From Myxococcales bacterium (GTDB taxonomy: Bacteria > Myxococcota_A > Polyangia > Haliangiales > Haliangiaceae): DNA of 64,000 bases. Where the stretch lies: NCBI GenBank assembly GCA_016707895.1, contig JADJGV010000019.1:62001-126000 (forward strand), given 5' to 3'. Each line of letters opens with the position of its first letter. The stretch's first letter is position 1. Positions 30,899 to 41,624 of this stretch are shown piece after piece. The notes below the pieces were generated by a model. It searched no databases, was not told where the DNA came from, and was given only the letters and a program-made list of their open reading frames with translations. The position numbers and the translations under genes are program-made.

Positions 30899-32304
30899 GG
30901 CGCGACGAGGGTCGCGGGCGCGGTCTCGAAGTTCAGCTCGACCGAGATGCCGTCGACGAAGCGCGGCGTGCCGTCGGGCAGCTTGGCCTGCGTGCAGTGC
31001 ACCACCTCGGCGCCGTTCATCGTGTCGCGGACCTCGGTGCCGTCGCCGTCGACGCACAGGTCGACGACCTTGGTGTCGGGGTTGTTGTCGCTGTCGGTGT
31101 CGCAGAAGATCTCGAGGCCGTCGCGGTCGACGTCGATGTCCGGCGTCTTGCAGCCCGGGTGCGCCGAGCCGTTGGGCTGGCTGGGCAGCGCCAGCAGCGT
31201 GCCCAGGACGTTGCCGAAGATCGCGTCGAGCAGCGAGTCCTCGGGGGTCAGGCCGATCTGCTCGACGGTCAGGCCGCGGATCGTGTCGGCGGTGACCGCG
31301 TCGATGACGCCGCCGAGGTGGCCGTTCTTGAGCGTGACGTGGCCGCCCTCCTCGACCACGTCGGCCTTGATCTGGGTGCCGGTGATCTTGAGGGTCAGGA
31401 CGATGTCGCTGGTGATCGGCACGCTGACCGCGAACAGCGACGGCCCGGCGGTGAGCTCGAGCTTGCTGCCGTTCATCTTCACCTCGCCCGAGGTGAACTG
31501 GATCACCGGCTTGCCGCCCTCGAACGACAGCGGGTCGATCGCGATCGAGTCGGGGGTGCTGTCGAACGGGTAGCAGCTGCCCGGCGGATCGCCAGCGCCA
31601 CGGTCGGCGACGCCGCTGCAGTCGTTGTCGAAGCCGTCGCCGCAGATCTCGGGCTGGCGGGTGGCCCCCATCAGGCCGCCGACCAGGTTGTTGGTGTCGT
31701 CGCAGTCGCCGGTGGCGGGCGACGCGCCGTCGCCGTCGCCATCGACGGCGTTGGCCGACGGGGTCTGGTTGGCGCCGTCGTTCTGCTCGTCGGCGAAGCC
31801 GTCGCAGTCGTCGTCCTTGAGGTTGCCCGGGACCTCGACCACGCCGGGGTGGATCCCCATCGCGTGATCGTTGCAGTCGCCGTCGGCCACCGCGGTGTCG
31901 TCGCCGTCGCCGTCGCCGTCGGTCGAGTAGTTGCCGAGGTACAGCGCGAACTTGACGCAGGTGTCGACGGCCGCGGTCGCGAAGTCGAACATCTCCATCG
32001 GGATGAGGAGCGAGTAGTCGTTGAGCGAGTCCTGGATCGCCGGGTTGGCCAGGGCGCCCACGCCCTGGAGCTTGTTGTCCGGGCGGCCGTCACCGTCGAG
32101 GTCGAAGCCGTCGGCCTGGGAGCCGATGGCCAGCTTCGAGAACACCTGGGTGTGCATGCCGGTGAACTGCGCGATCGACTGTCCCTGGCACTCGGGCTTG
32201 GGCGGGAACAGCGAGCCAGCGTCGGGTTGTTGCGCGACGTCGTCGCTGCCGCAGGCATAGAGCGGTAGCGCCAAGGCGCACGAAGCCAGGATACGAATAC
32301 GCAT
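30895..32304 (-). CDS. Lipoprotein with MopE-type metal-binding motifs
   Basis: A 469-residue protein. The signal peptide (lipobox LYAC, Cys at residue 18) is followed by a unique domain with two MopE-like repeats. The first is DGDCNDHAMGIHPG followed by DDDCDGFADE; the second is DCDDTNN with DNDCSGVADRG. These D-x-D-C-x-D motifs are annotated in related proteins as putative metal-binding. DGDGDGDD and DIDVDRDG resemble calcium-binding loops. The C-terminal half is beta-rich (VPITSDIVLTLKITGTQIKA). A surface metal-binding or adhesive protein is plausible. GAGGAGG lies 6 nt before ATG 32304, which beats the longer ATG at 32511. A promoter-like pair of boxes lies upstream. Confidence 0.8.
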   Translation of the reverse strand: MRIRILASCALALPLYACGSDDVAQQPDAGSLFPPKPECQGQSIAQFTGMHTQVFSKLAIGSQADGFDLDGDGRPDNKLQGVGALANPAIQDSLNDYSLLIPMEMFDFATAAVDTCVKFALYLGNYSTDGDGDGDDTAVADGDCNDHAMGIHPGVVEVPGNLKDDDCDGFADEQNDGANQTPSANAVDGDGDGASPATGDCDDTNNLVGGLMGATRQPEICGDGFDNDCSGVADRGAGDPPGSCYPFDSTPDSIAIDPLSFEGGKPVIQFTSGEVKMNGSKLELTAGPSLFAVSVPITSDIVLTLKITGTQIKADVVEEGGHVTLKNGHLGGVIDAVTADTIRGLTVEQIGLTPEDSLLDAIFGNVLGTLLALPSQPNGSAHPGCKTPDIDVDRDGLEIFCDTDSDNNPDTKVVDLCVDGDGTEVRDTMNGAEVVHCTQAKLPDGTPRFVDGISVELNFETAPATLVAP

Positions 32305-32322
32305 GAATCCTCCTCGGCGCGC

Positions 32323-32352
32323 AGGATAGGCATCCGGAGCGGTCACGGTCAA
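32323..32352 (-). promoter_or_regulatory. Sigma70-like promoter for the MopE-motif lipoprotein
   Basis: On the minus strand TTGACC (-35, 32352-32347), an 18-nt spacer and TATCCT (-10, 32328-32323) precede a leader of about 12 nt with a strong Shine-Dalgarno. Confidence 0.5.
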
Positions 32353-32419
32353 CCGTCGTCTCGCAGGCTCGTGCGCCGCGCCTCTTCCCCTGCCCCGCCG
32401 GCACGACCACAATGCGCGG

Positions 32420-33169
32420 GTGCCGCGACCGCGCCTCGCGCCGACCGTGATCGCCGGCGCGCTGGGCGTCGCGCCGGCCGTCGCCCACAGCCCGCCGTCG
32501 GAGCTCACCACCGACCGCTACCTGAAGGTCACGCCGATGGGCGACCGGGTGCGGCTGGCCTACACGATCGTCTACGGCCAGGTCCAGGGCGCGGCGCTGC
32601 GCCGGCAGCTCGACCGCGATCGCGACGGCCGGATCGCCGACGCCGAGGCCGAGGTGCTGGGCGAGCAGCTCGACCGCCAGGTCGCGACCGATCTCCACCT
32701 CGCGATCGACGGCCGCGCGCTGCGCTGGGAGTGGAGCCGGGTCGACGTCGGGCTGGGCACCGACGCCGTCGCGGCCGGCGCGCTGTCGGTCGATCTGATC
32801 GCGTGGCTGTGCACCGGCGGCGGCGCGACCCACGCGCTGGCGGTGCGCGACGACGTCCGGCTCGAGGCGATGGGCACGAGCGAGCTGACGATCGAGGTCG
32901 GCCCCGGCGTCGAGGTCGAGGGCGCCACGCTGGGCGGCGAGCCGATGCCCGACACCGTCGCCACCTGGACCGGCGTCGGCGGCCCGATCGCGACCGGCTT
33001 CGAGCTGCGCTACGCGGTCGACGCCAGGGCCGCGCGGCCCAAGGACGGCCGCTGCCACGCCGACGCCGGCGCCGGCCCGCGCCGCTGGTGGCCCTACGCC
33101 CTCGCCGCCACCGTCGCCGCCCTCGCCGCCGCCGCCTTTCTCGCCCGCCACCGCCACCGCCGCCGCTGA
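32420..33169 (+). CDS. Secreted EF-hand-containing protein with C-terminal membrane anchor
   Basis: A 249-residue protein. The start is GTG 32420, followed by a short signal-like stretch (APTVIAGALGVAPAVAHS). DRDRDGRIADAE (about residues 64-75) is an EF-hand calcium loop. YLKVTPMGDRVRLAYTIVYG and the following layout resemble the periplasmic N-terminal parts found ahead of HupE/UreJ-type or nickel/cobalt-exporter proteins, but here the transporter domain is missing and the protein ends in one helix (YALAATVAALAAAAFLA) and a His/Arg tail. A calcium-binding, membrane-tethered periplasmic protein is likely; the role is unknown. CACAAT lies 6 nt before the GTG, a partial -10 match. It converges on gcvP. 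Confidence 0.6.
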   Translation: MPRPRLAPTVIAGALGVAPAVAHSPPSELTTDRYLKVTPMGDRVRLAYTIVYGQVQGAALRRQLDRDRDGRIADAEAEVLGEQLDRQVATDLHLAIDGRALRWEWSRVDVGLGTDAVAAGALSVDLIAWLCTGGGATHALAVRDDVRLEAMGTSELTIEVGPGVEVEGATLGGEPMPDTVATWTGVGGPIATGFELRYAVDARAARPKDGRCHADAGAGPRRWWPYALAATVAALAAAAFLARHRHRRR

Positions 33170-33255
33170 CGCCTGTTGCCGTTCCGCTCAAACCACCGGT
33201 GGCTGAGGTCTAGCTGGACCGCGCGAGGAGGCCCATGGGCAAGGCGACGGTGGGG

Positions 33256-33296
33256 CCCCAACCCCGAGCGTACGTCTGTACGTGAGGGTGTTGGGG
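33256..33296. terminator. Long hairpin in the convergent region before gcvP's 3' end
   Basis: CCCCAAC and GTTGGGG form the outer stem; CCC/GGG and CGTAC-GTCT-GTACG form inner stems with short internal loops. It lies between genes converging at 33169 and 33349 and may stop transcription in both directions. The rest of this 179-bp gap shows nothing clear. Confidence 0.5.
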
Positions 33297-33348
33297 GGGA
33301 CCGGCAACGCCGCCCATGGGCCCCGCAGCCGGTCCGGTCGAGGGACCT

Positions 33349-36231
<2,883 letters not shown>

Positions 36232-36355
36232 GGCGGGCGGAACGTAGCAGGTCTCCCCGACGGCGGACACGCCCGGGCGGGCCTGCGACCGGGCGTCGCG
36301 ATCGACGCCGCGCGTCGTCGGCCGCGCCCACCCGCGGTGAGTAGGCGGACGCAGG

Positions 36356-36640
36356 CCGTCCCACGTGGGAGATCCAGGGGCCGTCCCACGTGGGCCGTCC
36401 CACGTGGGAGATCCGAGGACCGTCCCCACGTGGGAGATCCAAGGGCCGTCCCCACGTGGGAGATCCAAGGGCCGTCCCACGTGGGGATCCAAGGGCCGTC
36501 CCACGTGGGAGATCCAAGGGCCGTCCCACGTGGGAGCTCCAAGGCCGTCCCACGTGGGATCCAAGGGAGGGCCGTCCCACGTGGGAGATCCAGCGCCCGG
36601 CCCACGTGGGAGATCCAGCGCCCGTCCCACGTGGGAGCAC
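36356..36640. repeat. Array of twelve palindromic CCCACGTGGG repeats upstream of gcvP
   Basis: The 10-bp palindrome CCCACGTGGG occurs twelve times, starting at 36360, 36385, 36399, 36425, 36451, 36476, 36500, 36525, 36549, 36576, 36601 and 36626. Spacing is 24-27 bp except one of 14 bp. Most units read CCGTCCCACGTGGGAGATCC followed by AAGGG. It is the main content of the 429-bp gap 36232-36660, which has no gene; the 120 bp next to gcvP show only the -10-like box. The array reads through in several frames but is not part of a protein I can support. Confidence 0.9.
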
Positions 36641-36660
36641 GCGGGGGAGGAGCCCGGACC

Positions 36661-37137
36661 TCAACGCAGGAAGGCGAACCAGCGCTCGGGCACGTCGGCC
36701 AATGCGAGCGGCTGGCCGCAGGAGCGACAGGTGGCCGGCGGCGCCTCCAGGCGGGTCAGCTGCGCACGATGACGCGCGACGTCGATCAGCACGGACTGCT
36801 CATGGCCACAGGCCGCGCAGGCGTAGGGCGCGTGGAACGACCGCACCTCGCCATCACCGCGGACCGCCGGGATGAAGCACATCTGTTCGACCAGCGGCTC
36901 GGCGCAGCGCTCGTGCACGACCTTGGCCCCCGCGGCCGTGAGCGCGGCGATGAAGTGCATCCACTCGCGGATGCCGATCGAGTTGATGAACGTGATCTCG
37001 CTCGAGTCGATCACCACGGTGCGCGCGGTCCACGTCGGGACGTGCTTGACCAGCGGGGCGGCCTCGTCGAGCCGCCCCTGCAGCACCAGCCGACGCTCGG
37101 TCGCGTCCCCGGTCACCGACACGTTCAACGCGATCAC
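36661..37137 (-). CDS. STAS-domain protein with C-terminal zinc ribbon
   Basis: A 158-residue soluble protein. Residues about 5-95 look like a STAS (anti-sigma factor antagonist) domain: RTVVIDSSEITFINSIGIREW matches its central strand-helix element shown here in part as VVIDSSEITFINSIGIREW, where a Ser or Thr is usually phosphorylated by an anti-sigma kinase. The last 55 residues hold CAACGH and CRSCGQ, a zinc ribbon. STAS proteins act in partner-switching signalling. The zinc ribbon fusion is unusual and may serve as a contact or sensor. The start is GTG 37137; an ATG 8 nt further upstream runs into a stop. It ends 21 bp before the palindrome array. Confidence 0.75.
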   Translation of the reverse strand: MIALNVSVTGDATERRLVLQGRLDEAAPLVKHVPTWTARTVVIDSSEITFINSIGIREWMHFIAALTAAGAKVVHERCAEPLVEQMCFIPAVRGDGEVRSFHAPYACAACGHEQSVLIDVARHRAQLTRLEAPPATCRSCGQPLALADVPERWFAFLR

Positions 37138-37168
37138 CGACCCATGCTCGGGAAAAACCGGCCGCGGG

Positions 37169-38650
37169 TCAATACGACACGGCCAGGTTGGCGGCCGCGC
37201 CGAGCCAGCGGTCGAGCGCGCCGCCGACGTCCTGATCGGGGTCGTTGTCCCGGTTGTTGCTCATCTCGCCCTTGCCCAGGAAGTCGAACCCCATCTGGGT
37301 GACCTCGGCGCGCAGGCGCAGCAGCACGCGCGGCGTGATCGCGGCGTCGATGGTGACGTTGCCGGCGACGCCGGTGACCTCGGCGGCGCCGTACTCGGCG
37401 ACGGTCTGGATGGCGCCGGTCGTCCGGACCAGCATGCCCTGCCCGCCCAGCGCCAGCGCCAGCCGGTCGGTGCCCAGCGGGATGCGCAGCGTCAGCCCCG
37501 GCTCGATGGTGCGGTAGTCGACGTCGGGCAAGTCGAGCGGCGGCCGGTCGACCAGCGGCGTGCGATCGACCGTGAAGGCCCGGCGGCTGTAGCCGACGCC
37601 GACGATGATCGACGGCAGGTTGGGCCGCGCGCCGAACGCGTAGCGAAACCGCGCGCCGACCTCCAGGTGCGACTGCTCGGTGGTCAGCTTGACGTCGGGG
37701 GTCTGATCGCTGCGGGTGGTCAGCAAGAACGCCCGCTCGTACACCGCGTAGACGCCCAGGCCGCCGGCGACGCTGCGCGGCGCACCGATCGCGAACGGGT
37801 ACAGCTCGACGCCGACCCGGCCGGCCGGCACGAACGCGCCCTTGTAGCCCTTGGGCGCTTGCTCGAAGCCCGCCTGCGACGAGAACGACAGCGTCCGGCT
37901 GAGCGCCATCGCCCCGGTCTCGACCACCAGGCCCGGCCGGCGGATCTCACGACCGGCCGCTGGGCGGCGTCGGCGACTGCGGCCGCGGTCGTCGTCGCGG
38001 TCGTCGTCGTCGCGGTCGTCGTCGCCGCGGTCGTCGTCATCGCGGTCGTCGTCATCGCGGTCGTCGTCGCGGTCGTCATCGCGGCGCGCGACCCGATCAC
38101 CGTCACCGTCACCGTCACCGTCATCGTCGTCGCGGTCGGCGTCGCGATCGCGGTCGCTGCGGTCGTCCCGATCGCGGTCGTCGTCCCGGTCGCGCCGATC
38201 GCGCAAGACCCGCTCGATCGCGTCCTGGACCTCGCGGGCGACCTCGCGCTTGCCGGCCGGCCCCAGCTTGGGCGCCTTCATCCGCACGAGCACGGTCTTG
38301 GCGACCCGGCCGTCGCGGGCCCGCAGCTTGATCTTGAGCAGGTACTCGCCGTCGTCGCGGCGGATCACCGCGTCGACCACCACGTCCGCGTCCAGGCTGC
38401 GGGCGACGTCGGCGATGTCGCGCGGGTCCGAGGATCCCAGGCCGCGCTTCTTGGCCTCGCGGGTGTAGTCGTCGCTGTTGCGCAGCTCGTGGCGATCGCC
38501 GACGGCGTCGTCGAGCATGCGCTCGAGCTCGCCGCTGTCGTCGCCGCCGACCGACATGACCACGACCACGCCGGCCTGGGCCGCGCCGGCGCCGGCAACC
38601 AGCAGCCCGATCGTCGCGAGCATCGTCAAGCGGCGCATCGACCAGACCAT
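37169..38650 (-). CDS. Outer-membrane beta-barrel protein with Arg/Asp-rich linker
   Basis: A 493-residue protein with signal peptide LTMLATIGLLVAGAGAAQA. Residues about 25-135 form an alpha/beta domain (VVVVMSVGGDDSGELERMLD, DVARSLDADVVVDAVIRRDDG, DGRVAKTVLVRM) that resembles the N-terminal domain of TolB-like or periplasmic sensor proteins. A charged repeat of about 75 residues follows, built from DRD, DDDRDDDDR and DGDGDGDGD units. The C-terminal 270 residues look like an outer-membrane barrel (VVETGAMALSRTLSFSS, LEVGARFRYAFG, VLLRLRAEVTQMGF) ending in AVSY. The Asp-rich linker may bind divalent cations. ATG 38650 and ATG 38638 are both possible starts. The function is unknown. Confidence 0.7.
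   Translation of the reverse strand: MVWSMRRLTMLATIGLLVAGAGAAQAGVVVVMSVGGDDSGELERMLDDAVGDRHELRNSDDYTREAKKRGLGSSDPRDIADVARSLDADVVVDAVIRRDDGEYLLKIKLRARDGRVAKTVLVRMKAPKLGPAGKREVAREVQDAIERVLRDRRDRDDDRDRDDRSDRDRDADRDDDDGDGDGDGDRVARRDDDRDDDRDDDDRDDDDRGDDDRDDDDRDDDRGRSRRRRPAAGREIRRPGLVVETGAMALSRTLSFSSQAGFEQAPKGYKGAFVPAGRVGVELYPFAIGAPRSVAGGLGVYAVYERAFLLTTRSDQTPDVKLTTEQSHLEVGARFRYAFGARPNLPSIIVGVGYSRRAFTVDRTPLVDRPPLDLPDVDYRTIEPGLTLRIPLGTDRLALALGGQGMLVRTTGAIQTVAEYGAAEVTGVAGNVTIDAAITPRVLLRLRAEVTQMGFDFLGKGEMSNNRDNDPDQDVGGALDRWLGAAANLAVSY
37965..38160 (-). repeat. GAC/CGC repeats coding the Asp/Arg-rich linker
   Basis: A run of GTCGTC/GCGGTC units on the plus strand codes DDDRDDDDR-type repeats on the minus strand. 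The opposite frame shows long valine runs that are artefacts of this repeat. Confidence 0.85.
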
Positions 38651-38795
38651 GATGCAAGGTGCTTGCCGGCCACCGCAACGTCGAAGTGACGAGAATTGCA
38701 GATCGTCAAGCGCCAGCGCGGCGGGACCGCCGACCCCGGAAACGGACAGCGGGCCCTTGCGTCCCCAGCGCGGGCGTGGCGACCTTGCCACGCCC

Positions 38796-39293
38796 ATGAG
38801 CGATCACATCGACCGGCAGAACCTCCGCGTCACTGGCAAGCACCGCGTGATGGCCGACCCCAGTGTCGGCATCGCCGGCGACGACGACGTCGTCGTGGTG
38901 GTGACCCAGGCCTACGGGCCGCGCGGCGACAACCTGGTCGGCGTGTCGGACGTCACGTTCGACGGCTACCCGGCGGTCACGGTCCGCGTCCGCGGCGACG
39001 GCCTCGAGGGCGACGTGCACCTGTCGCCGATCCACGGCGACAGCCGCAAGGCCGGCCTCGAGCTGCCGGCCGGCACGGTGTGCGAGCTCGTGTGTCCGGT
39101 GTCCGGACAGCCGCTCGACAAGCTCGGCGACGTCGAGGACGGCACCGGCGCGCAGTACTACGCGCTGTACCTGACGCCGGCGCTGTCGCAGGGCTCGATG
39201 GTGATGATCTCGAACGTGTGGGGCCACTACCACTCGCGGATCATCGACGACTTCGAGCTGATCTCGGCCTGGGCCGCCAACCACCCCGAGTGA
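38796..39293 (+). CDS. Unknown soluble protein (165 aa)
   Basis: Begins MSDHIDRQNLRVTGKHRVMA. The body is beta-rich (DDDVVVVVTQAYGPRGDN, VTVRVRGDGLEGDVHLSPIHGD) with CELVCPVSGQPLDKL in the middle, where CELVC could hold a metal with distant His residues (HYHSR near the end). There is no signal peptide or membrane helix. I do not recognise the family. It is divergent from the barrel gene, 145 bp away, and converges on the PGYG-repeat gene. Confidence 0.6.
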   Translation: MSDHIDRQNLRVTGKHRVMADPSVGIAGDDDVVVVVTQAYGPRGDNLVGVSDVTFDGYPAVTVRVRGDGLEGDVHLSPIHGDSRKAGLELPAGTVCELVCPVSGQPLDKLGDVEDGTGAQYYALYLTPALSQGSMVMISNVWGHYHSRIIDDFELISAWAANHPE

Positions 39294-39318
39294 CCCACGC
39301 GACCGCCGCCGCGGTCGC

Positions 39319-40170
39319 TCAGACGTACTGCTGGCAGCGGCCGCAGTACGAGCGCTGGTACTGGGCGACGTACTGGGTCGGGATCTGGCAGCGCGGGCAC
39401 ATCGCGCCCGCCGCCGGCGCAGCCGCAGCCGCCGGCTGCGCGCCCGGCGCCTGGCCGTAGCCTGGCTGCGCGCCCGGCGCCTGGCCGTAGCCCGGCTGCC
39501 CACCCGGCGCCTGGCCGTAGCCTGGCTGCCCACCCGGCGCCTGGCCGTAGCCTGGCTGCGCGCCGTAGCCCGGTTGCGCGCCATAGCCAGGCTGCCCGCC
39601 GTAGCCCGGACCGGGGCCGTAGCCCGGCACGCCATAGGCGGTGGCTGGCGCCCCGCCCTTCAGCGCGACCAGCGGCACCACCAGCGAGCCGATGTAGCCG
39701 ACCATCGCCAGCATGGCCGAGTAGCCGACCGAGGGCCCGCCGCGGCCGTGGGCCTCGGACAGGATGCGCACGATGTAGAACAACCCGCCGACGATCGCGA
39801 TGCCGCTCGCGATCACCACCGGCAGCGGCGTCACCCGCTTGCCGGTCAGCGCCATGACGCCGATCAGCCCGCCGGTGATCGCCGCGGCGAGCCCGGCGAA
39901 GAACGTCAGGAAGCGCGCGGCGTGGATGTCCTTGTCGCCGCGGGTGTCGGTCTCGAACCACTTGCCCTTGCACTCGCTGTGGCCGTCGTCCTCGTGGCAC
40001 ACGTAGTTGCCCATCAGGCCGATGCCGACCTCGAAGCTCCCGCCACCCGCCTTGAACCAGGTGCGCGTGAAGGTGCCGAACAGCGCCAAGGCAGCGCACA
40101 CCAGGAGCGCAATGGCGCCACCACGGCTGGGACCCGACACCGGCGAGGACGAGGCAGGAACTGGCTGCAT
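39319..40170 (-). CDS. Membrane protein with PGYG repeats and C-terminal zinc ribbon
   Basis: A 283-residue protein. Four hydrophobic segments lie at about residues 20-36, 88-108, 115-135 and 145-170. Residues about 42-82 form a loop with two Cys (NYVCHEDDGHSECKG). Residues about 180-260 repeat PGYGQAPGAQ-type units, an intrinsically flexible stretch. The last 25 residues hold CPRCQIPTQYV and YCGRCQQ, a zinc ribbon, probably cytoplasmic. The function is unknown; such proteins are common in myxobacteria. TACTGT lies 7 nt before the ATG and no Shine-Dalgarno is seen. Confidence 0.7.
   Translation of the reverse strand: MQPVPASSSPVSGPSRGGAIALLVCAALALFGTFTRTWFKAGGGSFEVGIGLMGNYVCHEDDGHSECKGKWFETDTRGDKDIHAARFLTFFAGLAAAITGGLIGVMALTGKRVTPLPVVIASGIAIVGGLFYIVRILSEAHGRGGPSVGYSAMLAMVGYIGSLVVPLVALKGGAPATAYGVPGYGPGPGYGGQPGYGAQPGYGAQPGYGQAPGGQPGYGQAPGGQPGYGQAPGAQPGYGQAPGAQPAAAAAPAAGAMCPRCQIPTQYVAQYQRSYCGRCQQYV
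39434..39595 (-). repeat. 30-bp tandem repeat coding PGYGQAPGAQ units
   Basis: The unit CTGGCCGTAGCCTGGCTGCG plus ten more bases starts at 39451, 39481, 39511 and 39541 with few changes, then shortens to about 24 bp. It codes the flexible C-terminal repeats of the membrane protein. Confidence 0.85.
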
Positions 40171-40177
40171 GCGGCAG

Positions 40178-40183
40178 ACAGTA
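40178..40183 (-). promoter_or_regulatory. Putative -10 hexamer (TACTGT) 7 nt before ATG 40170
   Basis: Near-leaderless spacing; no Shine-Dalgarno and no overlapping stop codon. Confidence 0.45.
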
Positions 40184-40279
40184 CCCGAAGGCCGGAAATG
40201 TCGGGAGGTTGGACCTGTCGGAAAGACCCTGTCCCTGTCTCCGTCCCCCTCCCCGTCCCGTCCCCATCAACCCCCGCGA

Positions 40280-41557
40280 TCACGCCTCGGCGGCGGCGGC
40301 CTTGGCACCGGCGCGCTTGGGCGCCGGGCCGCTATAGAAGCGCTTCGATACCCACAGGAACACCGGGGGCGCCAGGAAGATCGAGGAGTACGCGCCGGTG
40401 ATGATGCCGGCGTTCATCGCGAAGGCGAAGTTGCGCACCAGGCCGGTGCCGAACACGTTCATGATCAGCGTCACCGCGAACACCGTGGCCGAGGTCAAGA
40501 TCGAGCGCACGACGACCTCGTTGAGCGAGATGTCGACGATGCGCTCGAGGCGCTTGTCCTTGAGCTTGACCTGGTTCTCGCGGATGCGGTCGAAGATCAC
40601 GACGGTGTCGTTGACCGAGAAGCCGATGACCGTCAGCAGCGCGGCCACCGAGGTCAGCGACACGTCGGTCCAGGTCACCGAGAAGACGCCGATGACCATG
40701 ATCGCGTCGTGCATCGTCGCCAGGATCGCCCCGGGCGCGTAGCGCACGTCGAAGCGCACCGCCAGGTACAGCGTGATGAGCAGCATCGCGTAGAACAGCG
40801 CCTTGATGCCCTCGTTGCGCAGCTCGGCGCCGGCCTTGGCGCTCACCTGCGAGGTCGCCTCGGTGACCACGTCGACCTCCGGCAGCGCCTTCTCGAGCAC
40901 GAGCTCGTACTGGCGATCGAGGCCGAACATCGCGAAGGTCTGCTTGTACTCGCCCGTGCCCTCGTCCGGGACGCTGTACAGCGCGGCGCTGGCGCCCCAC
41001 GGCTTGATCTCGAGCCCGCTGGCCTTGAACACCTCGCCGGCCTCGGCGTCGGTGATGTGCGCCTTCGAGCGCACGAACAGGCGGTCACCGGACCACTGCA
41101 TCGAGTCGATGCCGCGATCCGCGAACTTGGCGGCGAAGGCGTCGCCGGCGGCCTTCTGCTGGGCCGGCGTCATCGCGCCGAACCGCGGGGTGCGGACCAT
41201 CGCGCCACGCACGGTGACCTCCTTGTCCCCCACCTCCTCGGTCCAGGTCATCTCCGAGACGTCGAAGCCCTCGGCCCCCGCCTCGCCCAGCGCCCCGCGG
41301 ACCTTGCCGGCGTCGGCGTAGACGTAGGAGTCCGGCTTCGCGCGGTCCTTGAACTTGTAGATGATCTCGGTGCCGCCCTTGAAGTCGATCGTCCAGTTCA
41401 GGTAGCTGCCGCGCACCGCCTTGTTCACGAACAAGGACGCGATGCTGATGGTGATCAACAGGCCCGACATCGCGATCCAGAGCCGGAACTTCGACACGAA
41501 GGCGAAGTCGGTCCCGGGCTTGACGAGGTAGCGGAAGTTGTGGTCGGAGGCCGCCAT
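40280..41557 (-). CDS. secF: Protein translocase subunit SecF
   Basis: A 425-residue inner-membrane protein that works with SecD to use the proton motive force to complete protein export. TM1 lies near residue 28-45; WTIDFKGGTEIIYKF is the conserved FKGG motif just after it. The C-terminal half holds five more helices, with RYAPGAILATMHDAIMVIG and VIGFSVNDTVVIFDRIREN carrying the conserved Asp and Arg of the RND-type core. The periplasmic P1 region (about 50-260) is about 100 residues longer than in E. coli SecF (323 residues in all). AAGGA lies 8-12 nt before the ATG. The gene follows secD by 67 bp. Confidence 0.95.
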   Translation of the reverse strand: MAASDHNFRYLVKPGTDFAFVSKFRLWIAMSGLLITISIASLFVNKAVRGSYLNWTIDFKGGTEIIYKFKDRAKPDSYVYADAGKVRGALGEAGAEGFDVSEMTWTEEVGDKEVTVRGAMVRTPRFGAMTPAQQKAAGDAFAAKFADRGIDSMQWSGDRLFVRSKAHITDAEAGEVFKASGLEIKPWGASAALYSVPDEGTGEYKQTFAMFGLDRQYELVLEKALPEVDVVTEATSQVSAKAGAELRNEGIKALFYAMLLITLYLAVRFDVRYAPGAILATMHDAIMVIGVFSVTWTDVSLTSVAALLTVIGFSVNDTVVIFDRIRENQVKLKDKRLERIVDISLNEVVVRSILTSATVFAVTLIMNVFGTGLVRNFAFAMNAGIITGAYSSIFLAPPVFLWVSKRFYSGPAPKRAGAKAAAAEA

Positions 41558-41624
41558 TGGGTGGGTCCTTGTGCCAGGCGAGGCGCGGAAGCGAGAACGC
41601 AGAGAGAACGAGGGGGACGGTGGC

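Noticed and set aside
36356..36640. CRISPR array
   Set aside because: Units follow each other with only 0-5 variable bases; there are no unique spacers of 25-40 bp and no cas genes nearby.
36232..36640. N-terminal extension of GcvP reading through the palindrome array
   Set aside because: The reading frame is open only because of the repeat. The added residues are a low-complexity translation of the repeats, and the conserved GcvP N-terminus starts after GTG 36231.
37965..38170. Plus-strand protein with long valine runs
   Set aside because: It is the reverse of the Asp/Arg repeat of the barrel gene; the minus-strand frame has a signal peptide and barrel.
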